Counted from the stretch's first letter, positions 49,500 to 59,448 are shown. The stretch: 64,000 bases of DNA from Pseudomonas sp. CC6-YY-74 (GCF_002025205.1 NZ_CP019947.1:2084001-2148000), one strand, 5' to 3'. A program made the numbers and translations. The notes: a model not told the origin generated them from the sequence alone.

Positions 49500-49868
49500 T
49501 CAGCGACCATGCCGCCAACGCCAGAGCAAAAAGCCATAAACCAGCAAATTCGGCAACAGCACGCAAGCTGCCAGCCACAGTTGGATAAAGGGTGTGAGCC
49601 CGGTCGGATAGATTATCGGCAGCAGATAGTGTTCGATAAAACCAGCGCTGTAGCCCGCTAGTCCCGCGGCGTGACGCAGGTCGTTTTCCAGAGATGTCAG
49701 CGGGCACAGCAGCTGCAATGCCTCGATCGTCACCGCCCAGAGCACTGCGGGCAGATGCAGCCAGACAAGCCAGCGCCAGCGCAACACCAGCAAACCACCG
49801 AGTAGCGCGAAAACAATGAACAGCAGATGCAGGAGCAACACGGCATCGGCGGCCAGACGCAGGAGCAT
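49500..49868 (-). CDS. DUF2784-family membrane protein
   Basis: 122 residues with three hydrophobic helices (VLLLHLLFIVFALLGGLLVL, HLPAVLWAVTIEALQLLC, LWLAACVLLPNLLVYGF). The family's CPLTSLENDLR motif is followed by GYSAGFIEHYLLPIIYP. An inner-membrane protein of unknown function. I prefer ATG 49868 (MLLRLAADAVLLLH) over ATG 49928, because conservation begins there. Confidence 0.85.
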   Translation of the reverse strand: MLLRLAADAVLLLHLLFIVFALLGGLLVLRWRWLVWLHLPAVLWAVTIEALQLLCPLTSLENDLRHAAGLAGYSAGFIEHYLLPIIYPTGLTPFIQLWLAACVLLPNLLVYGFLLWRWRHGR

Positions 49869-50243
49869 GGTTTCCCCTACCTTGAACGCGTTGAACGTAT
49901 GCAACGATAACCCCGATGCGACCACCATCGCGACTGCCCGCGCTCATCACGATGCGAGCCGGCTTGCAAGGTTATCTACGTATTAGCTATTGCGAGCACT
50001 GCAGGCGCAGGGGGCTCCTCGCAGGAGCGGCCAGGCGGGATTCTGTTTCAGTCACGAAAATCGCGGATAAAACCGCTCCCACAGGGAGACAGATACGTCA
50101 TGCAAGACGTAACTGGGGCATAACCTTGAAAGAAGTCGCACCTGTCGGCGTGAGGCGGTTGCTGCTGAGTTTTTCAGCGGCCCGCTAAGGCTTCAGGTAA
50201 GCAGATAAGAATTAACAGACAACCCGAATGGGTTTAAAGATGG
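49869..50243. other. Intergenic region before the 4.5S RNA gene
   Basis: About 375 bases without a recognisable gene. It contains an inverted pair of REP-like sequences (50020-50083) and short AT-rich patches. Open frames here carry no known features. Confidence 0.5.
50020..50083. repeat. REP-like doublet
   Basis: CGCAGGAGCGGCCAGGCGGGA at about 50020-50040 and, inverted, the complement of 50061-50083 (TGTGGGAGCGG, TTTTAT, CCGCGA). Both match the (G/T)GGGAGCGG...CGCGA theme of Pseudomonas REP elements. The head-to-head pair forms a BIME-like unit between genes. Confidence 0.6.
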
Positions 50244-50353
50244 AGGCGACCCCACCAGCCACACCCCGGCACACAATGTCACCGCTGCGGCTGCTCCCTT
50301 CCAGGCCTGACCGGGTTCACGGTTGATCGTTGCGGGGGACCGGCAGGGCCACC
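50244..50353 (-). ncRNA. ffs: 4.5S RNA (small signal recognition particle RNA)
   Basis: On the minus strand the central domain reads CAGGCCTGGAAGGGAGCAGC, the universally conserved SRP loop (GGAAGGGAGCAGC matches GGAAG...AGCAGCC of bacterial ffs). The two ends (GGTGGCCCTGCCGG and GGCTGGTGGGGTCGCC) pair to a long hairpin. It binds Ffh to form the particle that targets membrane proteins. A sigma70-like promoter lies immediately upstream. The exact mature ends are estimated. Confidence 0.93.
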
Positions 50354-50385
50354 ATAACGCTACTCGCCTTGCAGCGAGCCGGACT

Positions 50386-50413
50386 ATTGTACCGGCTTGT
50401 CTTGAACTTACAA
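50386..50413 (-). promoter_or_regulatory. ffs promoter
   Basis: On the minus strand TTGTAA (50413-50408), a 16-base spacer and TACAAT (50391-50386). Transcription should begin near 50379, giving a short leader that is processed before the 4.5S RNA. Promoter quality and position fit a highly expressed stable RNA. Confidence 0.65.
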
Positions 50414-50919
50414 CTGCTTCAAACACTTAGCCCTATTTTTGCGGCTTTACCCAGGCATGAATAAAACCCGGAATACCCAACCAATTGCGCCAGCCCATTC
50501 GTGTTTTCGCATGGGCTGCATGTAATTGCTCGAGGTGGTCTGCAGCACCTTCATCAAGCGCCTAGGCTCAGCAACAAAGCATGCCCTGCTAGCAATTATG
50601 GGCTTCAGCGCTTCGCAACAGCCGACTCGCTAAAGACCCCGATGCACGCCGTAAAAACAATGCACAACAGATAATTTCGACGATGGATTCAGTCATGCAA
50701 TAAAACATCGAGCAGACGGATCAAGACCTCCATTTTCCGCTCAAAATACGGCGCTGCATTACAAACCGACACATGCGTGGAATTTCCGGCACGGTCGCGA
50801 GTCAGAAAACAGGTCCGGCGTTTGCAGAATCTGCCCAGAATCAATGTCGACGAGACGAAATCGCAGTACTCTGCGCGAGGCATTATCAGCGCCACCCTCT
50901 CATTCCAAGGAGCAACAAC
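50414..50919. other. Intergenic region upstream of the HU-like gene
   Basis: About 500 bases between the divergent ffs promoter and the HU-like gene. I see no protein gene; in-frame codons upstream of 50920 look random. It should hold the HU-gene promoter, but no clear -35/-10 pair stands out. Confidence 0.45.
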
Positions 50920-51198
50920 ATGGCCATGACTAAAGACCAACTGATCAGTGATATCGCCGAAGCCATCGACGCCCCCAAGACCACCGTGCGTGCGGCACTC
51001 GAGCAACTCAGCGAAATCGTCAGCGATGCCCTGGAAAACTACAGCGAAATCACCCTGCCCGGCATCGGCAAGTTGAAAGTCAGCGATCGCCCAGCCCGCA
51101 CCGGACGCAACCCGCAAACCGGCAAGGCAATCGAAATCGCAGCGAAGAAAGTAGTCAAGTACGTGCCGGCCAAAGCCCTGACCGACGCGATCAACTGA
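50920..51198 (+). CDS. HU-family DNA-binding protein
   Basis: 92-residue nucleoid protein that bends DNA as a dimer. The HU/IHF fold shows MTKDQLISDIAEAIDAPKTT, ITLPGIGKLKV and the arm RPARTGRNPQTGKAIEI (conserved R-x-G-R-N-P), ending VKYVPAKALTDAIN. It is neither canonical HupB/HupN nor IhfB but matches a divergent HU paralogue found in Pseudomonas. Start ATG 50920 follows AAGGAGCAACAAC. Confidence 0.92.
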   Translation: MAMTKDQLISDIAEAIDAPKTTVRAALEQLSEIVSDALENYSEITLPGIGKLKVSDRPARTGRNPQTGKAIEIAAKKVVKYVPAKALTDAIN

Positions 51199-51404
51199 GC
51201 GACATAAGCAACACGCTAGAAAGCAGTGTCCGCTCGCTGCCATAGCCTTGGCGGACAGCGGGCACCTTAGTATTTGGTGCTAGCTTGCTCGCAAGGCTTT
51301 GCGGCCGCACTTCCCCTTCGCCAGCAAGTTGGCTACAGAACCATATCTATCATCGCGAACTGTATGGCGTACTCGCGCAGCAGTACGCCAGCTCGTTGCG
51401 CCGC

Positions 51405-52430
51405 TTACTGCACCACCGGCGCGCTCGGGGGGATAGCGGCTACCGAGTCAGGGTTGCCGCCCATCTGGCGAATCCGTCTGACCTGCTGGACCCGGTTGAG
51501 GTTTTCCCAGGCCATGTCGTAATGCGCAGGAGATTGTTCGATCGCGCTGCGAAAGAACTGCTCGGCGACATCCAGCTTGCCTTCCACCAGGCAGACGTAA
51601 CCGACATCGTTACTGGCCTGGGCACGATTACTGATCTGCTCGAATGCGGAGAGTGCTTCCTCGTAACGCTCCATCCGTGCCAGCAGCAACCCATAATTGC
51701 GCCATAGCGGCTTATAGCTGGCGTCGTAGCTGATGCCGCGCTGATAGGTTCGCTCGGCTTCTGGCCATTGACCGGCCATGTAGTAGGAATAGCCCAGACT
51801 GTTCTGCACCAGCACGGAACGCGGTTCGATCAGCATGGCCAAGCGGTAATAAGCCTCGGACAACGGGAAGTCGTTGTTCAAGTCGGCGAGTACGCCAAGG
51901 GCGTTGTAGACCTTCAGCGGTGACTTGCTATCCACCTTGAGTGCAGCCACATCATGCAGGCTGCCCTTGTCGCTCCCCAAGCGCCGCTGATCCAGTTCCA
52001 CCGCCTTGAACAGCAGATCCTGCGCGCCCTTGTGATCCCGCTTGGCCAAACGCAGCATGCCCATCTCGGTCATGGCGTAGAGGTTCTCCGGTTGGTTCGT
52101 CAGTACCTCGCCGAAGGCCATCTCGGCGAGCTGGGTATTACCGCGCTCGCGGTGGATACGCCCGACCCCGACCAAGGCCTCATAGCGTTTCGGCTCAAGC
52201 TCGATGGCGCGCAGATACTGAAACAGCGACTGATCCAGGTCGCCGGCCTGGTAGGCCATCGCGGCCATCTGCATGGCCTGATCGGCCGAACTGGCCTGTT
52301 TGCGTACCTTGTACAGCAGCGAATTGTCGCCGCTATAAACCGAGTGGGTATTCAGCTCTGGCTCCGGCCCCATGCTCTGACATCCTGACAACACGGCCAT
52401 CATGGCCAACAGCAGACTGATCCTGTTCAT
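51405..52430 (-). CDS. tadD: TadD, TPR lipoprotein of the Tad pilus
   Basis: 341 residues: lipoprotein signal with lipobox LSGC (Cys17) and six or more tetratricopeptide repeats (QAGDLDQSLFQYLRAIELEP, NNDFPLSEAYYRLAMLIEP, RMERYEEALSAFEQISNRAQ). TadD is the outer-membrane pilotin-like protein that helps assemble the RcpA secretin. Start ATG 52430 (MNRISLLLAMMAVLSGC); the frame opens 11 codons earlier. Last gene of the tad operon; two bases separate its start from the tadC stop. Confidence 0.87.
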   Translation of the reverse strand: MNRISLLLAMMAVLSGCQSMGPEPELNTHSVYSGDNSLLYKVRKQASSADQAMQMAAMAYQAGDLDQSLFQYLRAIELEPKRYEALVGVGRIHRERGNTQLAEMAFGEVLTNQPENLYAMTEMGMLRLAKRDHKGAQDLLFKAVELDQRRLGSDKGSLHDVAALKVDSKSPLKVYNALGVLADLNNDFPLSEAYYRLAMLIEPRSVLVQNSLGYSYYMAGQWPEAERTYQRGISYDASYKPLWRNYGLLLARMERYEEALSAFEQISNRAQASNDVGYVCLVEGKLDVAEQFFRSAIEQSPAHYDMAWENLNRVQQVRRIRQMGGNPDSVAAIPPSAPVVQ

Positions 52431-52431
52431 G

Positions 52432-53399
52432 TCATAGCTTCCCGAATGTTTTGAGTACCCCAATAATTGCGGGACCGATGGCCACCAGGAAAAAGCTCGG
52501 CCACAGGCACAAGACTAGTGGGAATATCAGCTTGGTGCCGATTTTTGCCGCTGTCTCCTCGGCAAGCTGGGTGCGCCGATCGCGAAACTCCTCGGCATAG
52601 ATACGCAGGGTATCGGCGACGCTGGTACCGAAGCGGATGCTCTGCGCCAGCAAGCTGACCAAGCCGCGAATGTCCTCCAACCCAGTACGTTCAGCCAAAT
52701 GTTTGAGGGCCTCGGTACTGGGAATGCCGGCGCGGACTTCCGCATTGACCAGAGCCAACTCCAAGGCCAGTTCCGGCTGGCTGACCGCCATCTCTTCGGC
52801 TACCCGCTCGATAGCCTGGGGCAAAGCCAGGCCCGACTCGACGCAGACCACCATCAGGTCCAGGGCATCGGGGAAGGCGACCAGCAGCCGCGTCATCCGC
52901 GCCTGCTTGCGCTTGTCGACATAGATTGCCGGTGCCAGCCAGCCCACAGCGGCTGCCGCAACTACCAGTGCAATGCCCATGCTCAGGGACAGTTTCGGGA
53001 TAAACGGTAAAGCCAGCAGGGTGAGACCCAGCAGTATCAGCGGTGACAGCAGGCGCACCGCCCAGTAGGTCTGCACCGCCGCGGGCGAGCGATAACCGGC
53101 GTGCGTCAGCAGGCTGCGGGTGGTCGAAGCCTTCTCCTGCTCAGCGGAGCTAAAGCGCTGCCCCACCTGCTCCAGCATCAGTTGCAGGTTGCTTGGCGCG
53201 TCCTGCCCATAGTTCCCCCCGCATGGCCGCGTTTAATCAGGCTAAGCCGGCGCTGCACCGGATCCTGTAATCCCAGCACCAATAGCGCCAGGGTCACCAC
53301 GGCGAGTACCACGCTCAGGCCGATGGCACCCACGAACAACAGGCGGGCCAATTCTTCGTCACCCACCGCTCGGTTGAGCAGACTTAGCAGGTAGTCCAT
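52432..53399 (-). pseudogene. tadC: TadC inner-membrane protein, frameshifted at a poly-C tract
   Basis: TadC and TadB form the inner-membrane platform for Flp pilus assembly (type II secretion F domain, GspF-like). The N-terminal 60 residues (MDYLLSLLNRAVGDEELARL, then LVLGLQDPVQRRLSLIKRGH) are in one frame from ATG 53399. The rest (from NYGQDAPSNLQLMLEQVG, then DALDLMVVCVESGLALPQAI) is in another. The frames meet at six C (plus strand) at 53215-53220; seven would restore HAGGNYGQ. The total length with one extra base equals a normal TadC of about 322 residues. A real mutation, a phase-variable tract or a sequencing error are all possible. An internal ATG at 53178 could start a shorter protein. 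Confidence 0.8.
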
Positions 53400-53429
53400 G
53401 GCGTATTCATCCTCTACGACTGATACCGC

Positions 53430-54416
53430 TTAAACCTGAATTCGGATAATTTTACGTATCCATAAAATCCCGACCAGCATGGCCACAAAAGCCCCCATGA
53501 CCAGCTTCTGGCCGACGGGTTCCTTGATCAGCAAAGGCAAATAGGTTGGGCTAGACAGCACGATCGCCGCCGCCAACACAAAGGGCACCGATACCAGTAT
53601 CCAGCCCGACATGCGTCCTTCGGCCGAGAGTGTCTTGACCTTGCGCTGAAAGCGGAAACGCCCACGAATCAGGCTGCTCAACCGCTCCAGCACTTCGGTC
53701 AGATTGCCACCGGACTCACGGTGGATCAGTACCGAGGTCACCAGCATCATCACGGTCATGCTCGGCATGCGCTCCAGCAGGCCGAGCATCGCTCGGCGCA
53801 CGTCGTTGCCGTAATTGATATCGGCAAAGGTCAGGCCGAATTCATGGGCCACCGGGCCCTTATGCTCCTCGGCCACCAGCTGCAGGGTCTCGTTGAACGG
53901 GTGCCCGGCGCGCAGGGCACGGCACATGGCATCCAGGGCATCCGGCAGTCCCTCCTCGAATTGGGCGAAGCGTTTGCCACGGTCGCTGGCAATCTTCAAC
54001 AGCGGCAACCAGAACACGGCCAAGGCTGCCGGCAGCGCCAGCCACCAGAGTTGCGTGAACAGCCAAAGCGAAATACCGGCTACCACTGCCAAAATCAGCC
54101 CCAGTAGCAGCACCCGGTAGGCGCGGTAGCCATGCCCCGCCTGCTCGATCATCTGCGCCATAGTCTCCATGGCCGGTAACTGCTCCAGCCTGGCCTCCAG
54201 CGGTGACAGGCGCCTGAGGTACTTCTGGCGCAATACTGTCTGCATATTCGGCAGATTACTGGCCCGTTCCAGCAGATGCAGGCGGCTGCGGATGCGCTTG
54301 CGCACCTTGCCCGCCTCGCCGAATACCGGCACCACCAGTCCCTGGCTGAGAAGAAACACCGCAACGAAGACCATGCCAAGAAAGGCCAGGATAAACTCTG
54401 AGGGAATCTGATTCAT
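53430..54416 (-). CDS. tadB: TadB inner-membrane assembly protein
   Basis: 328 residues with membrane helices at both ends and in the middle ([53 protein letters not shown]). A type II secretion F domain contains [19 protein letters not shown] and [20 protein letters not shown]. Partner of TadC and TadA. The ATG at 54416 overlaps the tadA stop (ATGA). Confidence 0.93.
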   Translation of the reverse strand: MNQIPSEFILAFLGMVFVAVFLLSQGLVVPVFGEAGKVRKRIRSRLHLLERASNLPNMQTVLRQKYLRRLSPLEARLEQLPAMETMAQMIEQAGHGYRAYRVLLLGLILAVVAGISLWLFTQLWWLALPAALAVFWLPLLKIASDRGKRFAQFEEGLPDALDAMCRALRAGHPFNETLQLVAEEHKGPVAHEFGLTFADINYGNDVRRAMLGLLERMPSMTVMMLVTSVLIHRESGGNLTEVLERLSSLIRGRFRFQRKVKTLSAEGRMSGWILVSVPFVLAAAIVLSSPTYLPLLIKEPVGQKLVMGAFVAMLVGILWIRKIIRIQV

Positions 54417-55852
54417 GACTGGTCCTCCATCCACTCCGGGCGGAACAGGTTCAGCGGCAGCTCGATGCCGCGCTTGGCTATCACGTCGCGGAAGGCCGGC
54501 ACCATGCCTGTCGGACGGAACTCACCGAGCACCTCGCCATGCTCGCCCATACCGTGGCGGACGAAAGAGAAGATCTCGGTCATGGTGATGATTTCACCCT
54601 CCATGCCGTTGATTTCCTGCACGCTGATCAGACGGCGCTTGCCATCCTCCTGCCGCTCCAGCTGGATCACCACATCGATGGCCGAGGCGATCTGCTGACG
54701 CATCGCCTTGATCGGGAAGGTCGCCCCGGTCATGGACACCATGTTCTCGATCCGCCCCAGGGCATCGCGCGCCGTATTGGCGTGAATGGTAGTCAGCGAT
54801 CCATCGTGGCCGGTGTTCATCGCCGTCAGCATGTCCAGCGCCTCGGCGCCACGCACCTCGCCAATGACGATGCGATCCGGGCGCATGCGCAGGCTGTTGC
54901 GCACCAGCTCGCGCTGGCTCACCTCGCCACGGCCCTCGATGTTTGGCGGCCGGGTTTCCAGGCGCACCACATGCGGTTGCTGCAGCTGCAGCTCGGCCGA
55001 GTCCTCGATGGTGACGATGCGCTCGTTATGCGGAATGAAACTGGACAGCACGTTGAGCATGGTGGTCTTGCCGCTGCCGGTACCACCGGAGATCAACACA
55101 TTCAAACGCCCACGGACGATAGCCTTGAGTACCAGGGCAATGGCCGGCGTCAGGGTGCCCATCTGCACCAGGCTTTCGGTATTCAGCAGATCCACCGCGA
55201 AACGGCGGATCGACATGCTGGGGCCGTCGATGGCCAGCGGCGGGATGATCGCATTGACCCGCGAACCGTCCTTCAAGCGGGCATCCACCAGCGGCGAAGA
55301 CTCATCGATACGGCGGCCCAAACTGGAGACGATGCGGTCGATGATATTCAGCAGATGCTGATCGTCACGAAAGCGCACATCGGTTCGCTGCAGCTTGCCG
55401 TGCCGTTCGACATACACCGAGGCATGCCCGTTGACCAGGATGTCCGACACGCTGTGATCGGCCAGCAGCGGCTCCAGCGGCCCCAGACCGAGCACTTCGT
55501 CGGTGATCTGCTTGATGATCAGTTGCCGGCTGCTGGCACTCACCGGCGCCGAATGCTCGTCCAGCAGGCGCTGGCAGATCTCGCGGATCTGCCGCCCCGC
55601 CTCGGCAGGCTCCAGGGAGTCCAGTAGCGACAGATCCATGACCTTGAGCAGTTGCTGGTAGATCTTTTCCCGCCACTCGGTCTCCATCGGATTGAGATGG
55701 GTTCGGGTCTCATAGAGTATGTCCGCCGCACTGGCCTCCCAGGCCATGGGCACACTGGCAGAATCCTCGCTCTTGGCTTGAGCGCCCTGCAGGTCTGTCG
55801 GCTTAGTCTTAACGGGTTGCTGACGCAGACGATTACGAAATTCGCTGAGCAT
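54413..55852 (-). CDS. tadA: TadA (CpaF) pilus assembly ATPase
   Basis: 479 residues, secretion ATPase of the GspE/VirB11 superfamily that powers Flp pilus extension and retraction. The N-terminal domain (about 60-250) is followed by Walker [10 protein letters not shown] at residues 256-264, the Asp box [10 protein letters not shown], Walker [12 protein letters not shown] and the His box [18 protein letters not shown]. Start ATG 55852 ([12 protein letters not shown]) lies 3 bases after tadZ, so the two are coupled. Confidence 0.96.
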   Translation of the reverse strand: MLSEFRNRLRQQPVKTKPTDLQGAQAKSEDSASVPMAWEASAADILYETRTHLNPMETEWREKIYQQLLKVMDLSLLDSLEPAEAGRQIREICQRLLDEHSAPVSASSRQLIIKQITDEVLGLGPLEPLLADHSVSDILVNGHASVYVERHGKLQRTDVRFRDDQHLLNIIDRIVSSLGRRIDESSPLVDARLKDGSRVNAIIPPLAIDGPSMSIRRFAVDLLNTESLVQMGTLTPAIALVLKAIVRGRLNVLISGGTGSGKTTMLNVLSSFIPHNERIVTIEDSAELQLQQPHVVRLETRPPNIEGRGEVSQRELVRNSLRMRPDRIVIGEVRGAEALDMLTAMNTGHDGSLTTIHANTARDALGRIENMVSMTGATFPIKAMRQQIASAIDVVIQLERQEDGKRRLISVQEINGMEGEIITMTEIFSFVRHGMGEHGEVLGEFRPTGMVPAFRDVIAKRGIELPLNLFRPEWMEDQS

Positions 55853-55855
55853 GAT

Positions 55856-57076
55856 CTATTCCCCGAACAGTCGGCCAAAGGTACGTTTCAACAAACCCTG
55901 CGTAGCCGCCTCGGTGCCGAGCAACTCCTGACACAGTTCGCGCATGGCAAGGGTCACCGGGGCTCGCGGCGCATACAGCTGTAGCGGCACCCCGGTGTTC
56001 TGGCTTTCACTGACCACCGCATAGTCGTTGGGCAATGTCTGCAAAGCAGTGCAGCGTAGGGCCTCGGTAATATCCCTGAGACTAACCGGCGCAGACTTGT
56101 TATAGCGATTGACCACCACTTGCAGGCGGTTGCCCTGCACACCTAAATCGTCACGCAGGATGCGCACCAAGCGGTTGGCGTCCTTCAGATGGCTGAGACT
56201 CTGCTGCAGCAGAATGTAGACCCCGTCGGCCTGCTCCAGGGTAATGCCGGTGAGGTGGTCGATTTGCCGTGGCAAATCCACCACCACAAAGTCATAGGTA
56301 CTGCGAGCCAAGCGCAACAGCGCCTCTAGCTGCTCCAGGCGCACGTCCTGTGACAGGCACAGCTCATGGGAGCGGCCGCCCAGCACATGCAGGGTCGGAC
56401 TAAAGTGGCTGCAAAATCCCCGCAGTGCCACGCTGTCCAGCCCATCTATTTGCTGCAGCACATCCAGATGACTGTGTGAAGGATGCACATCGAGGTAGTG
56501 GGCCACGCTGCCGAATTGCAGATCCAAATCCAGCAACAAGGTACTGTGGCCCTTGCTACTGAGTTGCTGAGCCAGATTGCAGGCCAGCAAGGTGGCGCCG
56601 GAACCGCCCTTGGCGTTCATCACGGCGATCAGTTTACCGCTACTACCGCTACTGCCCCGGGCCTCGGCGAGCATCTGACCGAGCGCCGCCAGCAACTCCT
56701 CAGCCGCTGTCGGCTCGGGCAAAAAGTCGCGGGCTCCGGCCTGCATCGCCAAGCGCATGCCCTCGCGTTCGTCCAGCGGGCCGCACACCAGCAGTGGCGG
56801 ACGCTCATGCGCCGGACGCTGCAGCAGGGCCGCCAGCTCCTCGCGCCACAGGTGGCTGACACGCAGCAACAAAAAGTCGGGCATCTGCTCCAGCCCGTAC
56901 AACGGATCGGTATGCCCGTTGCTCACCAGCCGGGCGGTCACCTGCAGGTCGGGCAGGTGCTGCACGCTGGCTTGCAGACGGTGCAGTGCCTCCGGATCGC
57001 GACTGCTGATCAACAAGCGAAAAGCCTGTTTACTGGGAGCGCGGGATGCGGTGGGGGTTTCCCTGGTGTTCAACAT
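55856..57076 (-). CDS. tadZ: TadZ (CpaE) pilus localisation ATPase
   Basis: 406 residues. N-terminal receiver-like domain (about 20-135) is followed by a ParA/MinD-type ATPase with a deviant Walker A (MNAKGGSGAT, around residues 153-162) and DLDLQFGSVAHYLDV. TadZ positions the pilus machinery at the cell pole. The Lys/Gly pattern of the deviant P-loop is intact, so ATP binding is expected. The start overlaps the end of tadF by 7 bases. Confidence 0.92.
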   Translation of the reverse strand: MLNTRETPTASRAPSKQAFRLLISSRDPEALHRLQASVQHLPDLQVTARLVSNGHTDPLYGLEQMPDFLLLRVSHLWREELAALLQRPAHERPPLLVCGPLDEREGMRLAMQAGARDFLPEPTAAEELLAALGQMLAEARGSSGSSGKLIAVMNAKGGSGATLLACNLAQQLSSKGHSTLLLDLDLQFGSVAHYLDVHPSHSHLDVLQQIDGLDSVALRGFCSHFSPTLHVLGGRSHELCLSQDVRLEQLEALLRLARSTYDFVVVDLPRQIDHLTGITLEQADGVYILLQQSLSHLKDANRLVRILRDDLGVQGNRLQVVVNRYNKSAPVSLRDITEALRCTALQTLPNDYAVVSESQNTGVPLQLYAPRAPVTLAMRELCQELLGTEAATQGLLKRTFGRLFGE

Positions 57077-57573
57077 GGCGTGATCTCCGGTACTGCAGTC
57101 TCGGCATGACGGCCAAGACTTTCACGAGGCAAGGTCGACCTGAAAAGCGGGAGCGTAATGCTCCCGCCGAGCACGGGGATCAGCAGGTCGAAGGTAAAAT
57201 TCTCCACCCGTAACTGGACGTAGCGGATGGCGCGGAAACCGTTGACTCCGGTCAGATCCCCTGGACTGGCCACCACTGCGCCGTTCTCATCCAGATAAAT
57301 CAGGTTCAGATCGGCGGTTTCCAGGTTAGCGATCAGGCTGCTCGCGCCACTGTCGGTCGCCGCATTGAAGATCGCCCGACGCAGGATGCGCGGCTCGCTG
57401 ATGTCGCACACCGCCGCCAGCCGCGCGCCACGGCGCACGGTTTCATTCAGCGCGTTGACGGTGAAAAACAGGCGGCCAAACTCCAGCACACTGAACAGCA
57501 GGATAAACAGCAGCAGGCCAATAATGGCGAACTCGACCACGTAAACCCCGCGCATGCGCCTGGCATTCATCAC
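57070..57573 (-). CDS. tadF: TadF-like pseudopilin
   Basis: 167 residues with a type IV pseudopilin N-terminus: RMRG|VYVVEFAIIGLLLF, where Gly(-1) and Glu(+5) match the prepilin peptidase site. A hydrophobic helix follows, then a soluble domain (AVVASPGDLTGVNGFRA). TadE/TadF pseudopilins are processed by the same peptidase as the Flp pilin and are needed for assembly. Its stop is overlapped by tadZ, and its ATG overlaps the tadE stop. Confidence 0.75.
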   Translation of the reverse strand: MMNARRMRGVYVVEFAIIGLLLFILLFSVLEFGRLFFTVNALNETVRRGARLAAVCDISEPRILRRAIFNAATDSGASSLIANLETADLNLIYLDENGAVVASPGDLTGVNGFRAIRYVQLRVENFTFDLLIPVLGGSITLPLFRSTLPRESLGRHAETAVPEITPC

Positions 57574-58061
57574 AATGCCCTCATCACGGTGGTCGCGACC
57601 AATGGGATGCTCAGCGCGATCTCGGTACCGATGAACGCCGGGATGCTATTGCCGATCACCGGGCGGAAGGTAAAGGTGATGCTGACCTCAACATACTCAG
57701 TATCCACCCCCGCATCCTTCACCGCGCTGACCGAAACATCACCAGTACTCAGCCCCGGCACCACAGGGGGATAGCCGTTCGGGTTGGCGGGCGCGCCGTA
57801 GACGGCGACGTTTTTGGTCCTGAGCACCAACTGCGGGTCGCCAGTCAGGTCGACCTTGCCCAGGGTGCGATTCCAGGCCTTGCCCGCCACATAGCGTCCG
57901 GCATCGCGGCTGGCCTGCAACAGGCTGTTGTATTGGTAGAGCATGCGACCGAACTCGCCAATGGCGAATAGCAGCAGGAGCAACAGCGGCAGGGTAATGG
58001 CGAACTCGACCATTGCCACGCCGCTTTGGTGCTGTGCACTGTGCATTGCACGACTTCGCAT
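57570..58061 (-). CDS. tadE: TadE-like pseudopilin
   Basis: 163 residues with pseudopilin site HQSG|VAMVEFAITLPLLL (Gly-1, Glu+5), then a hydrophobic helix and a globular part (TGDVSVSAVKDAGVDTEYVE). It has the TadE domain. Coupled to tadF by ATGA overlap. Which of the two is TadE and which TadF follows gene order and is a convention. Confidence 0.78.
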   Translation of the reverse strand: MRSRAMHSAQHQSGVAMVEFAITLPLLLLLLFAIGEFGRMLYQYNSLLQASRDAGRYVAGKAWNRTLGKVDLTGDPQLVLRTKNVAVYGAPANPNGYPPVVPGLSTGDVSVSAVKDAGVDTEYVEVSITFTFRPVIGNSIPAFIGTEIALSIPLVATTVMRAL

Positions 58062-58070
58062 GGCAGTCTC

Positions 58071-59441
58071 CTAGGAGTCGTTACTCGGCGTCCGGTTGTT
58101 ATCGATATAGGTCTTGTACAGCTGGATGATCTGCGGCCCTACATCGTCCACCGGCTTAGGGCCTGCCACTCCATCGCCCTCGCACTGTTTGATGAACTGG
58201 CCAAATATCTGTGCGTCGCCCCCGGTGTGAATGCCCGGTTGCACCAAGAAATAACAGCCAAAACCGAGAACCGGTACTTGCGTGGCGCCACCCTTCAAAC
58301 CCGTGCAGTTCCCCACCACAATTTTCAGAATGCGCCGTTCGAAAGCGCCGCCACTGGTGCAGTTAGTTGCATCAAGCAAACAGGCATCGGAGGCGGTTTT
58401 CCAATCGTTGTAATCGAGCAAGTCGACGCGAGCAGCGCTGGCATTGGTGTAATACATATTGCCGTCGGAATCCGTACTGACTGGCGTGCCGGGCTTTTTC
58501 TTATCGGCGCCATAGACGATCACCCCAGTACCATCGAGGCTTAAGGCAGGGTCTTTACCCACTTTGTCGTAATCAACCGCCAGGTCCGGTGGGTACTTAT
58601 CCTTATCTCCCTTGAAACTTCCTTCGTATTCATTCATTCGGGTATTCAGGCCAGAAATAGCCGGCCCTACAGTATTACCGGGCTTGGTAGGGACATCCTT
58701 ACCGATCTCGGGGCAAACCGTGCCTCCGCCGGCCAATAGTTCCCCTACCGTCTTGGCGCCATTGCCGAAATCGAGCAGTTGATAATTACCGTTCGCTAAA
58801 CTTTCATCGTTTGCGGCGGTTTTCAGAACTTCCAGGTCACCGAACTGGTAACCGTAGTAGGTGCCTGGCGCGTCTACTCCACACACAACCAAAGGGGCAA
58901 GATCGCAGGGCGCGGCGGTGGGGCTTGGACCCGCAGTGGCAATCGCCGCCACGGCCTTGTCCGGGGCGTTGCCATTGCCTATTACCTGCAGAATGCCCCA
59001 GAAAAACTCGGTCAAGCCATAGTCCGGTACCGAAACCCGCACATAGCTGGCATCGGCAGGCGCTGGATAGGAGAAGGGCCCGTAGACGCTGTTGGAAAAC
59101 GCCACATCGACAACAAACCCAGGCGAACCGAGCGCATCGGCCAGCTCGTCGTTGCCATTGGCAGCGGCATTGCGCGTCAGGGTATCCCGCGCATCAGTTT
59201 CCGCCGCGAGGTAACCGTTGGGATCGCCAGTCACCCTGCCTAGGGTTTTGGCCCCGCTCAGCGCTGCCGCATCCACCGCATTCTGCAGCCGCGTCTTGTT
59301 CACCAGCATATGGCCGCCATCCAGGGCGAACGCCGCCATGGCGAGAATGGCCAGCATGGCGACCACTATCAATACGATCACCGCGCCCCGCTGGCGTTTC
59401 GGCAGCGCGGTGAACGGCCGTTGCATACGGGGCTTCATCAT
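58071..59441 (-). CDS. tadG: TadG-like protein
   Basis: 456 residues. The N-terminus (RQRGAVIVLIVVAMLAILAM, then FALDGGHMLVNKTRLQNAVD) is the TadG/TadE-like membrane segment with the DGGHMLV and RLQNAVDAAALSGA text of the family. Position +5 is not Glu, so processing by the prepilin peptidase is less likely than for TadE/F. The long periplasmic region has several Cys (CDLAPLVVC, CLLDATNCTSG, GFGCYF) that may form disulphides. It probably has a structural role anchoring the machine in the envelope. Confidence 0.85.
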   Translation of the reverse strand: MMKPRMQRPFTALPKRQRGAVIVLIVVAMLAILAMAAFALDGGHMLVNKTRLQNAVDAAALSGAKTLGRVTGDPNGYLAAETDARDTLTRNAAANGNDELADALGSPGFVVDVAFSNSVYGPFSYPAPADASYVRVSVPDYGLTEFFWGILQVIGNGNAPDKAVAAIATAGPSPTAAPCDLAPLVVCGVDAPGTYYGYQFGDLEVLKTAANDESLANGNYQLLDFGNGAKTVGELLAGGGTVCPEIGKDVPTKPGNTVGPAISGLNTRMNEYEGSFKGDKDKYPPDLAVDYDKVGKDPALSLDGTGVIVYGADKKKPGTPVSTDSDGNMYYTNASAARVDLLDYNDWKTASDACLLDATNCTSGGAFERRILKIVVGNCTGLKGGATQVPVLGFGCYFLVQPGIHTGGDAQIFGQFIKQCEGDGVAGPKPVDDVGPQIIQLYKTYIDNNRTPSNDS

Positions 59442-59448
59442 CGAGTCC

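Noticed and set aside
50193..50426. A 77-codon minus-strand frame
   Set aside because: It lies over the 4.5S RNA and its promoter; the conserved signal there is an RNA, not a protein.
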